A stretch of 23,397 nucleotides of DNA from an uncultured Desulfuromonadales bacterium (GTDB taxonomy: Bacteria; Desulfobacterota; Desulfuromonadia; Desulfuromonadales; Geopsychrobacteraceae), in NCBI GenBank assembly GCA_945787295.1, contig CALZHQ010000042.1:1-23397 (forward strand), read 5' to 3'. Under the pieces are notes generated by a model, which saw nothing but the letters and a program-made list of their open reading frames with translations, searched no databases and had not been told where the DNA came from. Both the position numbers and the translations under genes were made by a program. How positions within the stretch are numbered: the first letter of the stretch is position 1; each line of letters starts with the position of its first letter. Shown here piece after piece: positions 1 to 7,174 of the stretch.

Positions 1-1
1 C

Positions 2-1138
2 GGCGAAATCGACCGCAACCTGTTCGACCTGCTGTTACGTAATGTCCGCACCCCTCAGGAACGTGAAGGCGATTTTGCCGCCCAAGTGATGGCCAACCTA
101 ACCGGGGTTGAGCGCACCAGACAGCAGGTGGAGAAATACGGACTGCAACAGACCTGCGACTATTCCGGTTATCTCAATGATTATGCTGAAAAGATGCTGC
201 GCCAGACGATCAAAGAGATTCCTGATGGTGATTACAGCTTCGCCGACTGCCTCGATTCAGACGGCTTCAGCGACCAGCCGATCTTGCTGAAATTGAAGTT
301 GACGATCTCTGGCGACAGCGCCGAACTCGATTTCCGTGACTGCGCGCCGCAGGTCAAGGGGAGCGTTAACGCGGTCTACGCCATCACTCTGTCGGCCGTC
401 CTCTATTGCTTCCGCTGCCTGATTAAAGAAGATGTTCCAACCAATGCCGGCATCGCGCGTCCACTGTCAATACTCACCAACCCGGGAACAGTGGTCGATG
501 CCCGGTTCCCGGCGGCGGTCGCCGGTGGCAATGTCGAAACCAGCCAAAGGATCGTCGACCTGGTCCTCGGAGCCTTGGCCCAGGCGATCCCCGAACAGAT
601 TCCTGCCGCAAGCCAGGGAACCATGAATAATACCACCATCGGCGGCGTCGATCCGCGCACTGGTCAACCGTTCAGCTATTACGAAACCCTCGCGGGAGGC
701 TGTGGTGCCTCAAGTCAGCAGGAAGGTGCCAGCGCCGTCCATTCACACATGACCAACACCCTCAACACTCCGATTGAAGCATTGGAATACGCCTACCCGT
801 TCCGGGTGACCGAGTACAGTCTGCGGTCAAAGTCCGGGGGCAATGGTCTCCAACGTGGTGGCGACGGCCTGATTCGGGAAATCGAAATGTTAACCGACAC
901 CGAAGTGACTGTGTTAACCGAGCGGCGGCAGGGGGAACCTTACGGCCTCAACGGAGGAAAGTCCGGCAAGAAAGGCCGCAACTTGAAAATAAGGAACGAC
1001 ACAATCAGCAAGTTGCCTGGGAAAATAACCCGCTATTTTGGTAAAGGGGAAAAGCTGCGAATTGAAACTCCAGGAGGTGGTGGTTGGGGAGAGCCCACCT
1101 CCAATGCAGCCCAAAATGCACAGGATCACAATGAATAA
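2..1138 (+). CDS. Hydantoinase B / 5-oxoprolinase-type protein, C-terminal part (5' truncated by window edge)
   Basis: The open frame runs from the first bases of the window with no start, so only the last 378 residues of a family usually about 550-600 aa long (or fused into a protein of more than 1200 aa) are visible. The family, HyuB/OPLAH-B, performs ATP-dependent opening of hydantoin- or 5-oxoproline-like rings together with a HyuA-type subunit. The visible part shows family landmarks: a GGNVETSQR stretch, a GTMNNTTIGG segment, a glycine-rich AGGCGAS segment, HSHMTNTLNTPIEALE, a SGGNGLQRGGDG run, and a terminal PGGGGWGEP signature near residues 357-365. The substrate cannot be read from the sequence. 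The stop overlaps the next gene, so the two are probably co-transcribed. A hyuA-like gene would be expected upstream, outside the window. The family is certain; the exact reaction is inferred. Confidence 0.9.
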   Translation, partial: GEIDRNLFDLLLRNVRTPQEREGDFAAQVMANLTGVERTRQQVEKYGLQQTCDYSGYLNDYAEKMLRQTIKEIPDGDYSFADCLDSDGFSDQPILLKLKLTISGDSAELDFRDCAPQVKGSVNAVYAITLSAVLYCFRCLIKEDVPTNAGIARPLSILTNPGTVVDARFPAAVAGGNVETSQRIVDLVLGALAQAIPEQIPAASQGTMNNTTIGGVDPRTGQPFSYYETLAGGCGASSQQEGASAVHSHMTNTLNTPIEALEYAYPFRVTEYSLRSKSGGNGLQRGGDGLIREIEMLTDTEVTVLTERRQGEPYGLNGGKSGKKGRNLKIRNDTISKLPGKITRYFGKGEKLRIETPGGGGWGEPTSNAAQNAQDHNE

Positions 1139-2633
1139 CCGAATACACACATCAACCAGCCTCTGCCGCTTGTTTCTTGGAGTTTTATTCTGCAGCATGC
1201 TGCTGTCAAACAATCAGGGATTCGCAGCTCGCACCAACCCTTTTCTGGGCGACGCTGACGCCCAATATGAGCTTGCCATCAGCTATCTGCAACCAGGCGA
1301 AAATAAGCCCAATTACGTTGCAGCGGCCAAATGGTTCCAACTGGCCGCTGAGCAGGGCCATGCAAAAGCCCAATACAGCCTCGCCTTGCGCTACCTCTAT
1401 GGGCAGGGTGTGCAAAAGAACCAGCAAACTGCTGTGCACTGGTTAAGCCTGGCCGCTGACCAAGGACTAGCTGATGCTCAGTTCAGCCTCGGATTACGCT
1501 ATTATTGGGGCCAAGGGGCGACAAAGGATCTGACCCAAGCTCAATATTGGTTTACGAAAGCCGCTCGGCAAGGGCAGCCAAAAGCAAAAGAGTATCTAGA
1601 TAAATTACAAGCGAAAAGCTCTTCACAAAGCCCGACAAAAGACCTCCATGATCGGCCTGTCTCTATAATTGAAAAATATGTGAAAATCATTCCTGCCGCA
1701 GCGAGCGGGGATGAAACTGCGCTCCGCAGCAAGCAGGACCTTGAGGATAAGCTGACCGCCAAAGAAATCTTGCAGGCCATCCAACGGGTCACAGCTAACC
1801 GTCCTGAAATCAAGAGACAAAATCTCGATCAGCAACTTTCAAAAAATAAGCAAATCATCGGCACTGCGGAAGGATATTTCATCGAAGGCAACAGGCAGGT
1901 TCAGAATGGCCGGTTAACACTGGCCATTGACGCCTATGAAAACTCCATACGGATTGCTCCAGGAAATGCCCATAGCCACAGAAACCTGGCCTCCGCCTAT
2001 GCCCATACCGGGCAGCCTGAAAAAGCAATCGAAAGTCTGCAGAAGTCGATCGAGTTGCGCCCCGGTCACGCCTCAAAGCACGCAACTCTTGGCCTGATCT
2101 ACCACGCGACCGGGAACAACGCCGCCGCGCTGACAGAATACCGCACCGCCTCACGTCTTAACCCTGGACTTGGCTGGTTTTACCCGGATATGGCAGATAT
2201 TTTCATCCAGCAGAAAAACTATGCTGCCGCCTGGAAGGCAGTTCATCAGGCCGATTTACTCGGGCATGCAAAAGAACGAGTAAAATCAAGGCTGGCCAAA
2301 TATGCCCCAGCAGCAGAATACCGCCCTCAAAACGGCTCCACACTGCTTCTCCGGCAACTGGTGCTGCCGACCCGGAAAGCAGCTGAAGAGTCCCTGCGAG
2401 AGCTGCAGAACGGTATCGATTTCAGTCGGCTGGCGAAAAAACGTTCACTCAAACAGTACCGCCGCAATGGTGGCTATTGGGGGCCATTCCTGCCTGAGCT
2501 ACTAGCCCCACAGTTCAGCACAGCGCTCGAGAATTTACCCGCACTCGCCTTCAGTCCAATCATTGAAACAGAGGTCGGCTTTCACATCCTGCAGAAATTT
2601 CCCTTTTATAACGACCTGATCAACACGAACTGA
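1131..2633 (+). CDS. Secreted Sel1/TPR-repeat protein with parvulin-like C-terminal domain
   Basis: This 500-aa protein starts with a likely signal peptide: a basic N-terminus, a hydrophobic run at residues 12-26, and cleavage around residues 32-33 after GFA. Three Sel1-like repeats follow at roughly residues 42-149, with motifs such as AAKWFQLAAEQGHAKAQYSL and YGQGV. A linker comes next, then about four TPRs (roughly 244-379, with AIESLQKSIELRPGH). The last ~90 residues (404-490) resemble a degenerate PpiC/SurA rotamase: LLLRQLVLPT, NGIDFSRLAKKRS, GGYWGPFLPELL and TEVGFHILQK fall in the parvulin order. I chose the ATG at 1131 because AGGA lies 5 nt before it and it leaves a clean signal peptide. 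The open frame extends upstream to 1038, but that overlaps the hydantoinase gene deeply. A periplasmic or envelope scaffold or chaperone role is inferred only. It overlaps the upstream stop by 8 nt. Confidence 0.8.
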   Translation: MNNRIHTSTSLCRLFLGVLFCSMLLSNNQGFAARTNPFLGDADAQYELAISYLQPGENKPNYVAAAKWFQLAAEQGHAKAQYSLALRYLYGQGVQKNQQTAVHWLSLAADQGLADAQFSLGLRYYWGQGATKDLTQAQYWFTKAARQGQPKAKEYLDKLQAKSSSQSPTKDLHDRPVSIIEKYVKIIPAAASGDETALRSKQDLEDKLTAKEILQAIQRVTANRPEIKRQNLDQQLSKNKQIIGTAEGYFIEGNRQVQNGRLTLAIDAYENSIRIAPGNAHSHRNLASAYAHTGQPEKAIESLQKSIELRPGHASKHATLGLIYHATGNNAAALTEYRTASRLNPGLGWFYPDMADIFIQQKNYAAAWKAVHQADLLGHAKERVKSRLAKYAPAAEYRPQNGSTLLLRQLVLPTRKAAEESLRELQNGIDFSRLAKKRSLKQYRRNGGYWGPFLPELLAPQFSTALENLPALAFSPIIETEVGFHILQKFPFYNDLINTN

Positions 2634-2668
2634 TGGTTTGACTCACGCTACATTCTCGTACAACTGAT

Positions 2669-3904
2669 TCACTCCGGAAACAGCTGTTTCCGCCCAGCTA
2701 AATAATACCAGCCCGCCGCGAGCAATTGGCAAGCGATCAGAATCAGAAATGCCGCCCGATACCCTTCAGGCTGATAACCACCAGTGGTGTCAGTCGGCCA
2801 AAGACCGATTACCGCACCGATCAACCACTGACCGGCAAAGGCGCTGACAAAGACCAGCAGATTGAGGCTGGTGTTGCTGCGGCCGGTGAGATGCTTGGGG
2901 AACACCTGCGCCAGGACTGCATAGGGAAGGATACAGGCGGTTCCGAACAAGCCGAAGCAGGGCCAGAGAACAGCTGCGTAATTCGGCACCAAAACCAGCA
3001 ACAGCTGGATCAGAATAAAAATCCCCATCCCGACACTTGCGACCAGTGCTGGGCGAATACCGTGTTTAGCGAGTCGTTCCGCCAGGCTGCCGAAGGCGAA
3101 ATAGCCGGCAATCATCGCCACCGCGATCCACCAGAGCATGTTCGCCACCTGCAACCGGTCATAACCACCGACATCCCGCAACCAGGGTCCGGACCACAAG
3201 CCCTGAATCGACAGGTAGGCCGATTGCGCGGTAAAGGCCCACGGGGCGATGCGCCAGAAGTCACGACTGCGCAGAACGGTTTTCAATCCATGTAGCTGGT
3301 CGCCGAAAGACTCCTGTGCCTGGCTGCTTGGCTGTTCCGGGACCACCAGAAAGACGGTGATCGAAGCGAGCAGACCGAGAACCGCAAGGGCCAGAAATAC
3401 TCCCCGCCAATCGGTTATCTGCAGCGCCGCCTGTACCGGAGTCGTTGCGGTCAGGGCACCAAGCCCTCCGGAGACCATCTGCACCCCATTGGCGAAAGGC
3501 AATCTTTCTGTCGGCAACCAAACAGCAAAGGCTTTAAAGGCAGCCATCAGGCAGGACGAAACTCCAAGTCCAATCAACGCTCGACCGATCAAGAGCCCTG
3601 ACAGTGAATCGGCTTGTGAAAATAGCAGAGCTCCTGCTGCGGCAAACAACAACAGCCCCCCTTCGACCCGCCGTGAGCCGAAACGATCCAACAGCATTCC
3701 GAGCGGCAACTGAAATGCTGCAAAAGTCAGAAAGTAAGCCGAGGTCAATAGCCCCAGGTCAGCGGGACTCAGCCCGAGGTCAGCCACCAGGTCAGGTGCA
3801 ATCACCGCGTTTACGGTGCGAAAGACGAAGGAGACGAAATAACCGAGACCGAAAGGCAGGAAAAGGCGGAACAGAAAAGAGATGGAGGGCGTAGATTTAA
3901 TCAT
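2669..3904 (-). CDS. Major facilitator superfamily (MFS) transporter
   Basis: This is a 411-aa integral membrane protein with about 12 hydrophobic segments. The loop after segment 2 has the MFS motif A form, LPLGMLLDRFGSRR, near residues 67-80. The family moves small solutes across the inner membrane by rocker-switch, usually proton-coupled, transport. The substrate cannot be told from sequence; the overall look is that of the anion/sugar-phosphate or nitrate-type permease branches. I chose the ATG at 3904, which overlaps the stop of the radical SAM gene as ATGA. The frame could extend to 3952, but the extra 16 residues lie inside the upstream gene and the chosen start opens directly into the first membrane helix. 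No good Shine-Dalgarno is visible, so expression is probably by translational coupling to the radical SAM gene. It converges on the Sel1/TPR gene with 35 nt between stops. Confidence 0.88.
   Translation of the reverse strand: MIKSTPSISFLFRLFLPFGLGYFVSFVFRTVNAVIAPDLVADLGLSPADLGLLTSAYFLTFAAFQLPLGMLLDRFGSRRVEGGLLLFAAAGALLFSQADSLSGLLIGRALIGLGVSSCLMAAFKAFAVWLPTERLPFANGVQMVSGGLGALTATTPVQAALQITDWRGVFLALAVLGLLASITVFLVVPEQPSSQAQESFGDQLHGLKTVLRSRDFWRIAPWAFTAQSAYLSIQGLWSGPWLRDVGGYDRLQVANMLWWIAVAMIAGYFAFGSLAERLAKHGIRPALVASVGMGIFILIQLLLVLVPNYAAVLWPCFGLFGTACILPYAVLAQVFPKHLTGRSNTSLNLLVFVSAFAGQWLIGAVIGLWPTDTTGGYQPEGYRAAFLILIACQLLAAGWYYLAGRKQLFPE
2675..2692. repeat. 18-bp perfect palindrome at the convergent gene ends
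   Basis: CGGAAACAGCTGTTTCCG reads the same on both strands. It lies inside the last codons of the MFS gene, next to its stop and about 40 nt after the stop of the convergent Sel1/TPR gene. There is no T-tract on either side and no loop, so it is a weak terminator candidate. It may be an mRNA 3'-end hairpin or chance. The symmetry is seen directly; any role is inference. Confidence 0.35.
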
Positions 3905-5583
3905 TCGGCCAAGCCAGAACAGACTCCACAGCGAGTACACCCGGCAACGCATGGGGGCGTCAACTTGCCCTGCAGCGCGTTCTGATATTCGCGCCAGAGA
4001 TATTTACGCTTAATCCCCTGATCGATCACCTCCCAGGGAAAGACTTCATCCTCATCACGTTGCCGGACAACATAATCATCAAGGCTGATTGCTGCTTTTT
4101 TGCAAATCTGCTTTAGATTCCCGCCCTCGGCCAACTGCGGCAATAATCGCCCGATCTGACGATCGCCTCGCGAAAGGAAGGCTTGTAAAACTGCAGCCCG
4201 GATCGATTCGCTCATCAATTCGGTATTCGGCATCCGCGAAACTGAAGAATGCAGGAAGCGCAGCTTTTTTTTCAAACTCTTTTCCGGTTCCATTCCCGCC
4301 CATTGAAAGGGCGTGAATGGCTTCGGAATAAATGGATTGACACTCAAAGTGACAGTCCCCATCTGGCCACGCTTGCGACCGGCCTCACGCCAGATCAAGC
4401 GTATTTTTTCAGCTAACAGGAGCAGCTCATCCAGGTCGGCCTGCTCTTCACCCGGCAGGCCGATCAAAAAGTACAGTTTAAGGTTACGGACCTCGCCTTC
4501 TGCCAATAATTGTACGGCATGAAGAATCTGTTCTTCATTCAGATTCTTATTGATCAGGTCACGCATTTTCTGACTGCCCGCTTCTGGAGCGATCGCCGCC
4601 GTTCGCAATCCTGAGGCACACAGACTGGCAACCTCGTCCGCGGTCAAGGCATCAAGTCGTAAACTGGAAACGGATACCTGCCCGCCCCGTTCGAGGATCC
4701 CTTGTTGTAACGGATCGATCTGCGAATGATCTGCGACAGCGGCACCGACCAGGCCGATTTTTTTTCGCTCACAGAGACCGACGTCGACCTGCGCTAAAAG
4801 ATTCTCCAAACTGCGTTCGCGTGGCGGTAGATAAATGTACCCTGCCGCACAGAAGCGACAACCACGGGAACAGCCGCGTGACACTTCTGCCAGAGCCATA
4901 TCGCCGAACTCTGTTGCTTCCGACTGGATAAAGCTGCGGCTGTTCGCCTCGTCCAGATTTTGTAGAAATTGGCGCTTTGGGCGCACGCGCTGCCGGTTAT
5001 TCGGCAGATAAACACCAGGTAACTCACTCAAACTCTGCAATAACAGCGAGCGCTCCAGTTCAATGTGTTGCAGAGCATCGAGTAAACCTGGCAAGATCGG
5101 CTCCGCCTCGCCCACAGCGACGATATCGACAATATCGGCCAAAGGTTCAGGATTGAGAAAAGCACAAACGCCTCCGAACAGAACCAAAGGATGCCTGCTG
5201 TCACGCTCAGTAGCAAATAAGGGAATGCCTGCCAGAGAAAAAATAATCGGCAAGCTAAGATAATCATTTTCAAAGGAGATCGACAAAGCGATCAGGTCGA
5301 ACTCGGCCAATGGCTTTTCTGATTCGTATGAAACCAGCCTAAAACCGCTTTTCTGGTGCTCTGAGAGAGATTCAGGATCTGGCAGAAAGAAACGCTCACA
5401 GAGACAATCTGTGCGGCTGTTCAATAACTGGTAAACCGAGAGAAACCCGAGATTGCTCATCCCCTGGTGATAGGTATTGGGATAGATCAGCGCGACCCGA
5501 TAGCGGTCTTTCCATTCATGGGCCACAGAGCCAACCTCCTGAGCGCACCGATTCCGTATGATTTCAAGTATTTTACGTGACAT
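3901..5583 (-). CDS. B12-binding-type radical SAM protein (TIGR03960-like)
   Basis: This 560-aa protein has an N-terminal domain (about 28-170) resembling the cobalamin-binding-like Rossmann domain of radical SAM enzymes, with YRVALIYPNTYHQGMSNLG and LFGGVCAFLNPEPLAD, though the DxHxxG cobalamin motif is not seen. The radical SAM core carries the [4Fe-4S]-binding CxxxCxxC at C238, C242 and C245, followed by strand and glycine motifs such as IAPEAGSQKMR and YFLIGLPGE. The C-terminus ends in a second cysteine cluster at C545, C549, C552 and C555 that could bind another Fe-S centre. The family resembles uncharacterised TIGR03960 proteins; the reaction is unknown. The ATG at 5583 has no clear Shine-Dalgarno. 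The gene lies about 40 nt past the ftsZ terminator, so it is either read-through dependent or has its own weak promoter. Its stop overlaps the start of the MFS gene. Confidence 0.85.
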   Translation of the reverse strand: MSRKILEIIRNRCAQEVGSVAHEWKDRYRVALIYPNTYHQGMSNLGFLSVYQLLNSRTDCLCERFFLPDPESLSEHQKSGFRLVSYESEKPLAEFDLIALSISFENDYLSLPIIFSLAGIPLFATERDSRHPLVLFGGVCAFLNPEPLADIVDIVAVGEAEPILPGLLDALQHIELERSLLLQSLSELPGVYLPNNRQRVRPKRQFLQNLDEANSRSFIQSEATEFGDMALAEVSRGCSRGCRFCAAGYIYLPPRERSLENLLAQVDVGLCERKKIGLVGAAVADHSQIDPLQQGILERGGQVSVSSLRLDALTADEVASLCASGLRTAAIAPEAGSQKMRDLINKNLNEEQILHAVQLLAEGEVRNLKLYFLIGLPGEEQADLDELLLLAEKIRLIWREAGRKRGQMGTVTLSVNPFIPKPFTPFQWAGMEPEKSLKKKLRFLHSSVSRMPNTELMSESIRAAVLQAFLSRGDRQIGRLLPQLAEGGNLKQICKKAAISLDDYVVRQRDEDEVFPWEVIDQGIKRKYLWREYQNALQGKLTPPCVAGCTRCGVCSGLAE

Positions 5584-5840
5584 ACCGGTTATTTAACCAC
5601 AGACTTCAAACTAAGGGATAGTAAAGAAAAAGGGGCCGCAAAGGCGGCCCCTGGTGACGAGGGAGTCGTCAGGGAAATAATCACAATATACAGAAACGCT
5701 GTACATCTGCCGGGCGGAGAACCGGCTCACATCACACTGAAATAACTAGCGGCCTTCAACACAGAGCAATCCAGGCGTATGAAAACATACGCGTTGGTAC
5801 TGCAGAAATGACAGCAAACATATGACGTCGTGCGACTGCC
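5584..5840. other. ftsZ-to-radical SAM intergenic region
   Basis: This 257-nt stretch is ftsZ 3' untranslated sequence followed by a short leader for the radical SAM gene. Reading in the minus direction it holds a small GCGTATG/CATACGC hairpin with a TTTT loop (5775-5792), a 5-bp GCCGG/CCGGC stem (5709-5726), a TGACGA/TCGTCA hairpin (5655-5671), the ftsZ terminator (5623-5651) and a GGTTA/TAACC inverted repeat (5587-5598) 3 nt before the radical SAM start codon. No convincing gene is present. Confidence 0.6.
5623..5651 (-). terminator. Intrinsic terminator after ftsZ
   Basis: Read on the minus strand, GGGGCCGC pairs perfectly with GCGGCCCC (5644-5651 with 5632-5639) around a 4-nt loop, and is followed by TTTTTCTTT. 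The stem is 8 bp and almost all G-C. It lies about 190 nt downstream of the ftsZ stop and closes the dcw transcript. The plus strand has no T-tract after the stem, so it acts in the minus direction only. Confidence 0.9.
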
Positions 5841-7040
5841 TTAGTCGACGCGGCGTCTCAGAAAAGTGGGGATATCGAATTGTTCGTCGTCGACAAACAG
5901 ATCGCGGCTCCGACTCGGCATTTCACGCTGCTTGCTGGCGATCGGTGCCGCCTGCTGGTTGCGGATATGGGTCGGCACGTCAAGATCGACCTTGGCATTG
6001 CTCCGTAACAAAGTCTCTGAGCGCTCCTGGACGATATCTGTTACCCGGCGCTTACCTTCAAAACTTTCACCAAAGCCGGTCGCAATCGCGGTAATCTTGA
6101 TTCTGTCTCCAAGGTCTTCGTCGATCACCAGACCGACAATGATGTTGGCATCTTCGTGAACTTTTTCGTGGATAATCGTTGAGGCTTCTTCGAATTCCTC
6201 CATGGTCATAGAGGAGGAACCGGAAATATTAACCAGCACACCCATGGCACCAGAGATGTCGACTTCTTCCAGCAGCGGGCTGCTGATGGCATTATGAGCG
6301 GCTTCTGCAGCACGGCGCTCACCTTCAGCAACACCGATACCCATCATCGCCATACCACGATTACTCATCACTGTCCGCACATCGGCAAAGTCGACGTTGA
6401 TCAGACCATCAGTGGTAATCAGATCGGAAATGCCCTGAACGGCCTGACGCAAAACATCATCAGCCGGCTTGAAGGCATCAAGGATACTCATGTTTTTGCC
6501 GGCCAGACCGAGTAAACGATCATTCGGTACCACGACCAGGGAGTCGACCACCTCGCGCAGTTCAGCAATCCCCTGATCGGCGCGTAACATCCGCTGTTTC
6601 CCTTCGCGGCTGAACGGTTTGGTCACAACGCCAACAGTTAAGGCGCCAGCCTCCTTTGCCGCTCTGGCGATAACTGGAGCGGCACCGGTTCCGGTACCAC
6701 CACCCATGCCGGCAGCAACAAAAATCATGTCAGAGCCTTCGAACATCTCAACCAGGCGCTGATGATCTTCTTCGGCGGCCTGGCGACCAATTTCCGGGTT
6801 AGCCCCGGCTCCCAGCCCCTTGGTCAGGGTTCCGCCGAGTTGCACCTTCATCGAGGCTTCACTGCGCCGCAAGGCCTGAGCATCGGTATTGGCGGTAATA
6901 AACTCAACACCTTCGACGTTGGAGCGGATCATGGTATTGACAGCGTTGCCACCACCACCACCGACACCGACCACACGGATCTTGGCTGCTTGATCCAAGG
7001 TCTCTTCGAACTGGAACATGACTCCCTCATTATTAGGCAT
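5841..7040 (-). CDS. ftsZ: Cell division protein FtsZ
   Basis: FtsZ is the tubulin-like GTPase that polymerises into the Z ring at mid-cell. This 399-aa protein has the GTP-binding loop [12 protein letters not shown] (residues 24-35), the tubulin signature GGGTGTGAA (113-121) and a T7-loop motif NVDFADV. A variable linker follows, then the conserved C-terminal peptide DIPTFLRRR (389-397) that binds FtsA and other partners. The start at 7040 has a strong GGAGG 5 nt upstream. A second ATG at 7019 (MFQFEE) is also preceded by GAGGGAG and gives the N-terminus more usual in relatives, so 5841-7019 is a real alternative. It is the last gene of the dcw cluster. Unlike most of its neighbours it is preceded by a 134-nt AT-rich spacer with its own candidate promoter and hairpin, and it is followed by a terminator. 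Confidence 0.98.
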   Translation of the reverse strand: MPNNEGVMFQFEETLDQAAKIRVVGVGGGGGNAVNTMIRSNVEGVEFITANTDAQALRRSEASMKVQLGGTLTKGLGAGANPEIGRQAAEEDHQRLVEMFEGSDMIFVAAGMGGGTGTGAAPVIARAAKEAGALTVGVVTKPFSREGKQRMLRADQGIAELREVVDSLVVVPNDRLLGLAGKNMSILDAFKPADDVLRQAVQGISDLITTDGLINVDFADVRTVMSNRGMAMMGIGVAEGERRAAEAAHNAISSPLLEEVDISGAMGVLVNISGSSSMTMEEFEEASTIIHEKVHEDANIIVGLVIDEDLGDRIKITAIATGFGESFEGKRRVTDIVQERSETLLRSNAKVDLDVPTHIRNQQAAPIASKQREMPSRSRDLFVDDEQFDIPTFLRRRVD

Positions 7041-7062
7041 TTTGCCCTCCCCTTTCCTGTTG

Positions 7063-7092
7063 AGCTATAGATTCTCCGCAGATTCTATAGCT
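7063..7092 (-). promoter_or_regulatory. Inverted repeat in the ftsZ 5' leader
   Basis: AGCTATAGA and TCTATAGCT form perfect 9-bp arms around 12 nt. Within the loop three further pairs (TCT/AGA) can form after one mismatch, giving a 12-pair hairpin with a CCGC or GCGG loop. On the minus strand it sits just before the strong ftsZ Shine-Dalgarno and 22 nt before the start codon. It could be an mRNA structure controlling ftsZ translation or stability, or a dimeric repressor site. The symmetry is observed; the function is inferred. Confidence 0.5.
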
Positions 7093-7127
7093 AGTTAGAT
7101 TTAATTCTGTTTAATTTACCATTAGTC

Positions 7128-7156
7128 TTTTTATTTAGCAAGTAATTATATGTCAA
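7128..7156 (-). promoter_or_regulatory. Candidate sigma70 promoter for ftsZ
   Basis: On the minus strand a perfect -35 TTGACA (7151-7156) is followed after 17 nt by TAAAAA (7128-7133, 4 of 6 to the -10 consensus). It lies in the AT-rich spacer after the ftsA stop. A start near 7120 would give an ftsZ leader of about 80 nt containing the 7063-7092 inverted repeat. An overlapping alternative is TTGCTA with TAAATT. This would allow ftsZ to be expressed above the rest of the operon. Confidence 0.5.
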
Positions 7157-7174
7157 TTATTACATAATTATTGA

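Noticed and set aside
1038..1130. Upstream start for the Sel1/TPR gene
   Set aside because: It lies deep inside the hydantoinase gene and would bury the signal peptide; 1131 has AGGA in front.
2726..3295. Open frame of 189 codons on the plus strand opposite the MFS gene
   Set aside because: Antisense to a clear 12-span transporter; low-complexity composition and no family features.
3905..3952. Upstream start for the MFS gene
   Set aside because: The added 16 residues lie inside the radical SAM gene; the ATGA overlap at 3904 fits coupled translation.
5768..5833. A 21-codon open frame after ftsZ on the minus strand
   Set aside because: No Shine-Dalgarno of note, no conserved features, and it overlaps the 5775-5792 hairpin.
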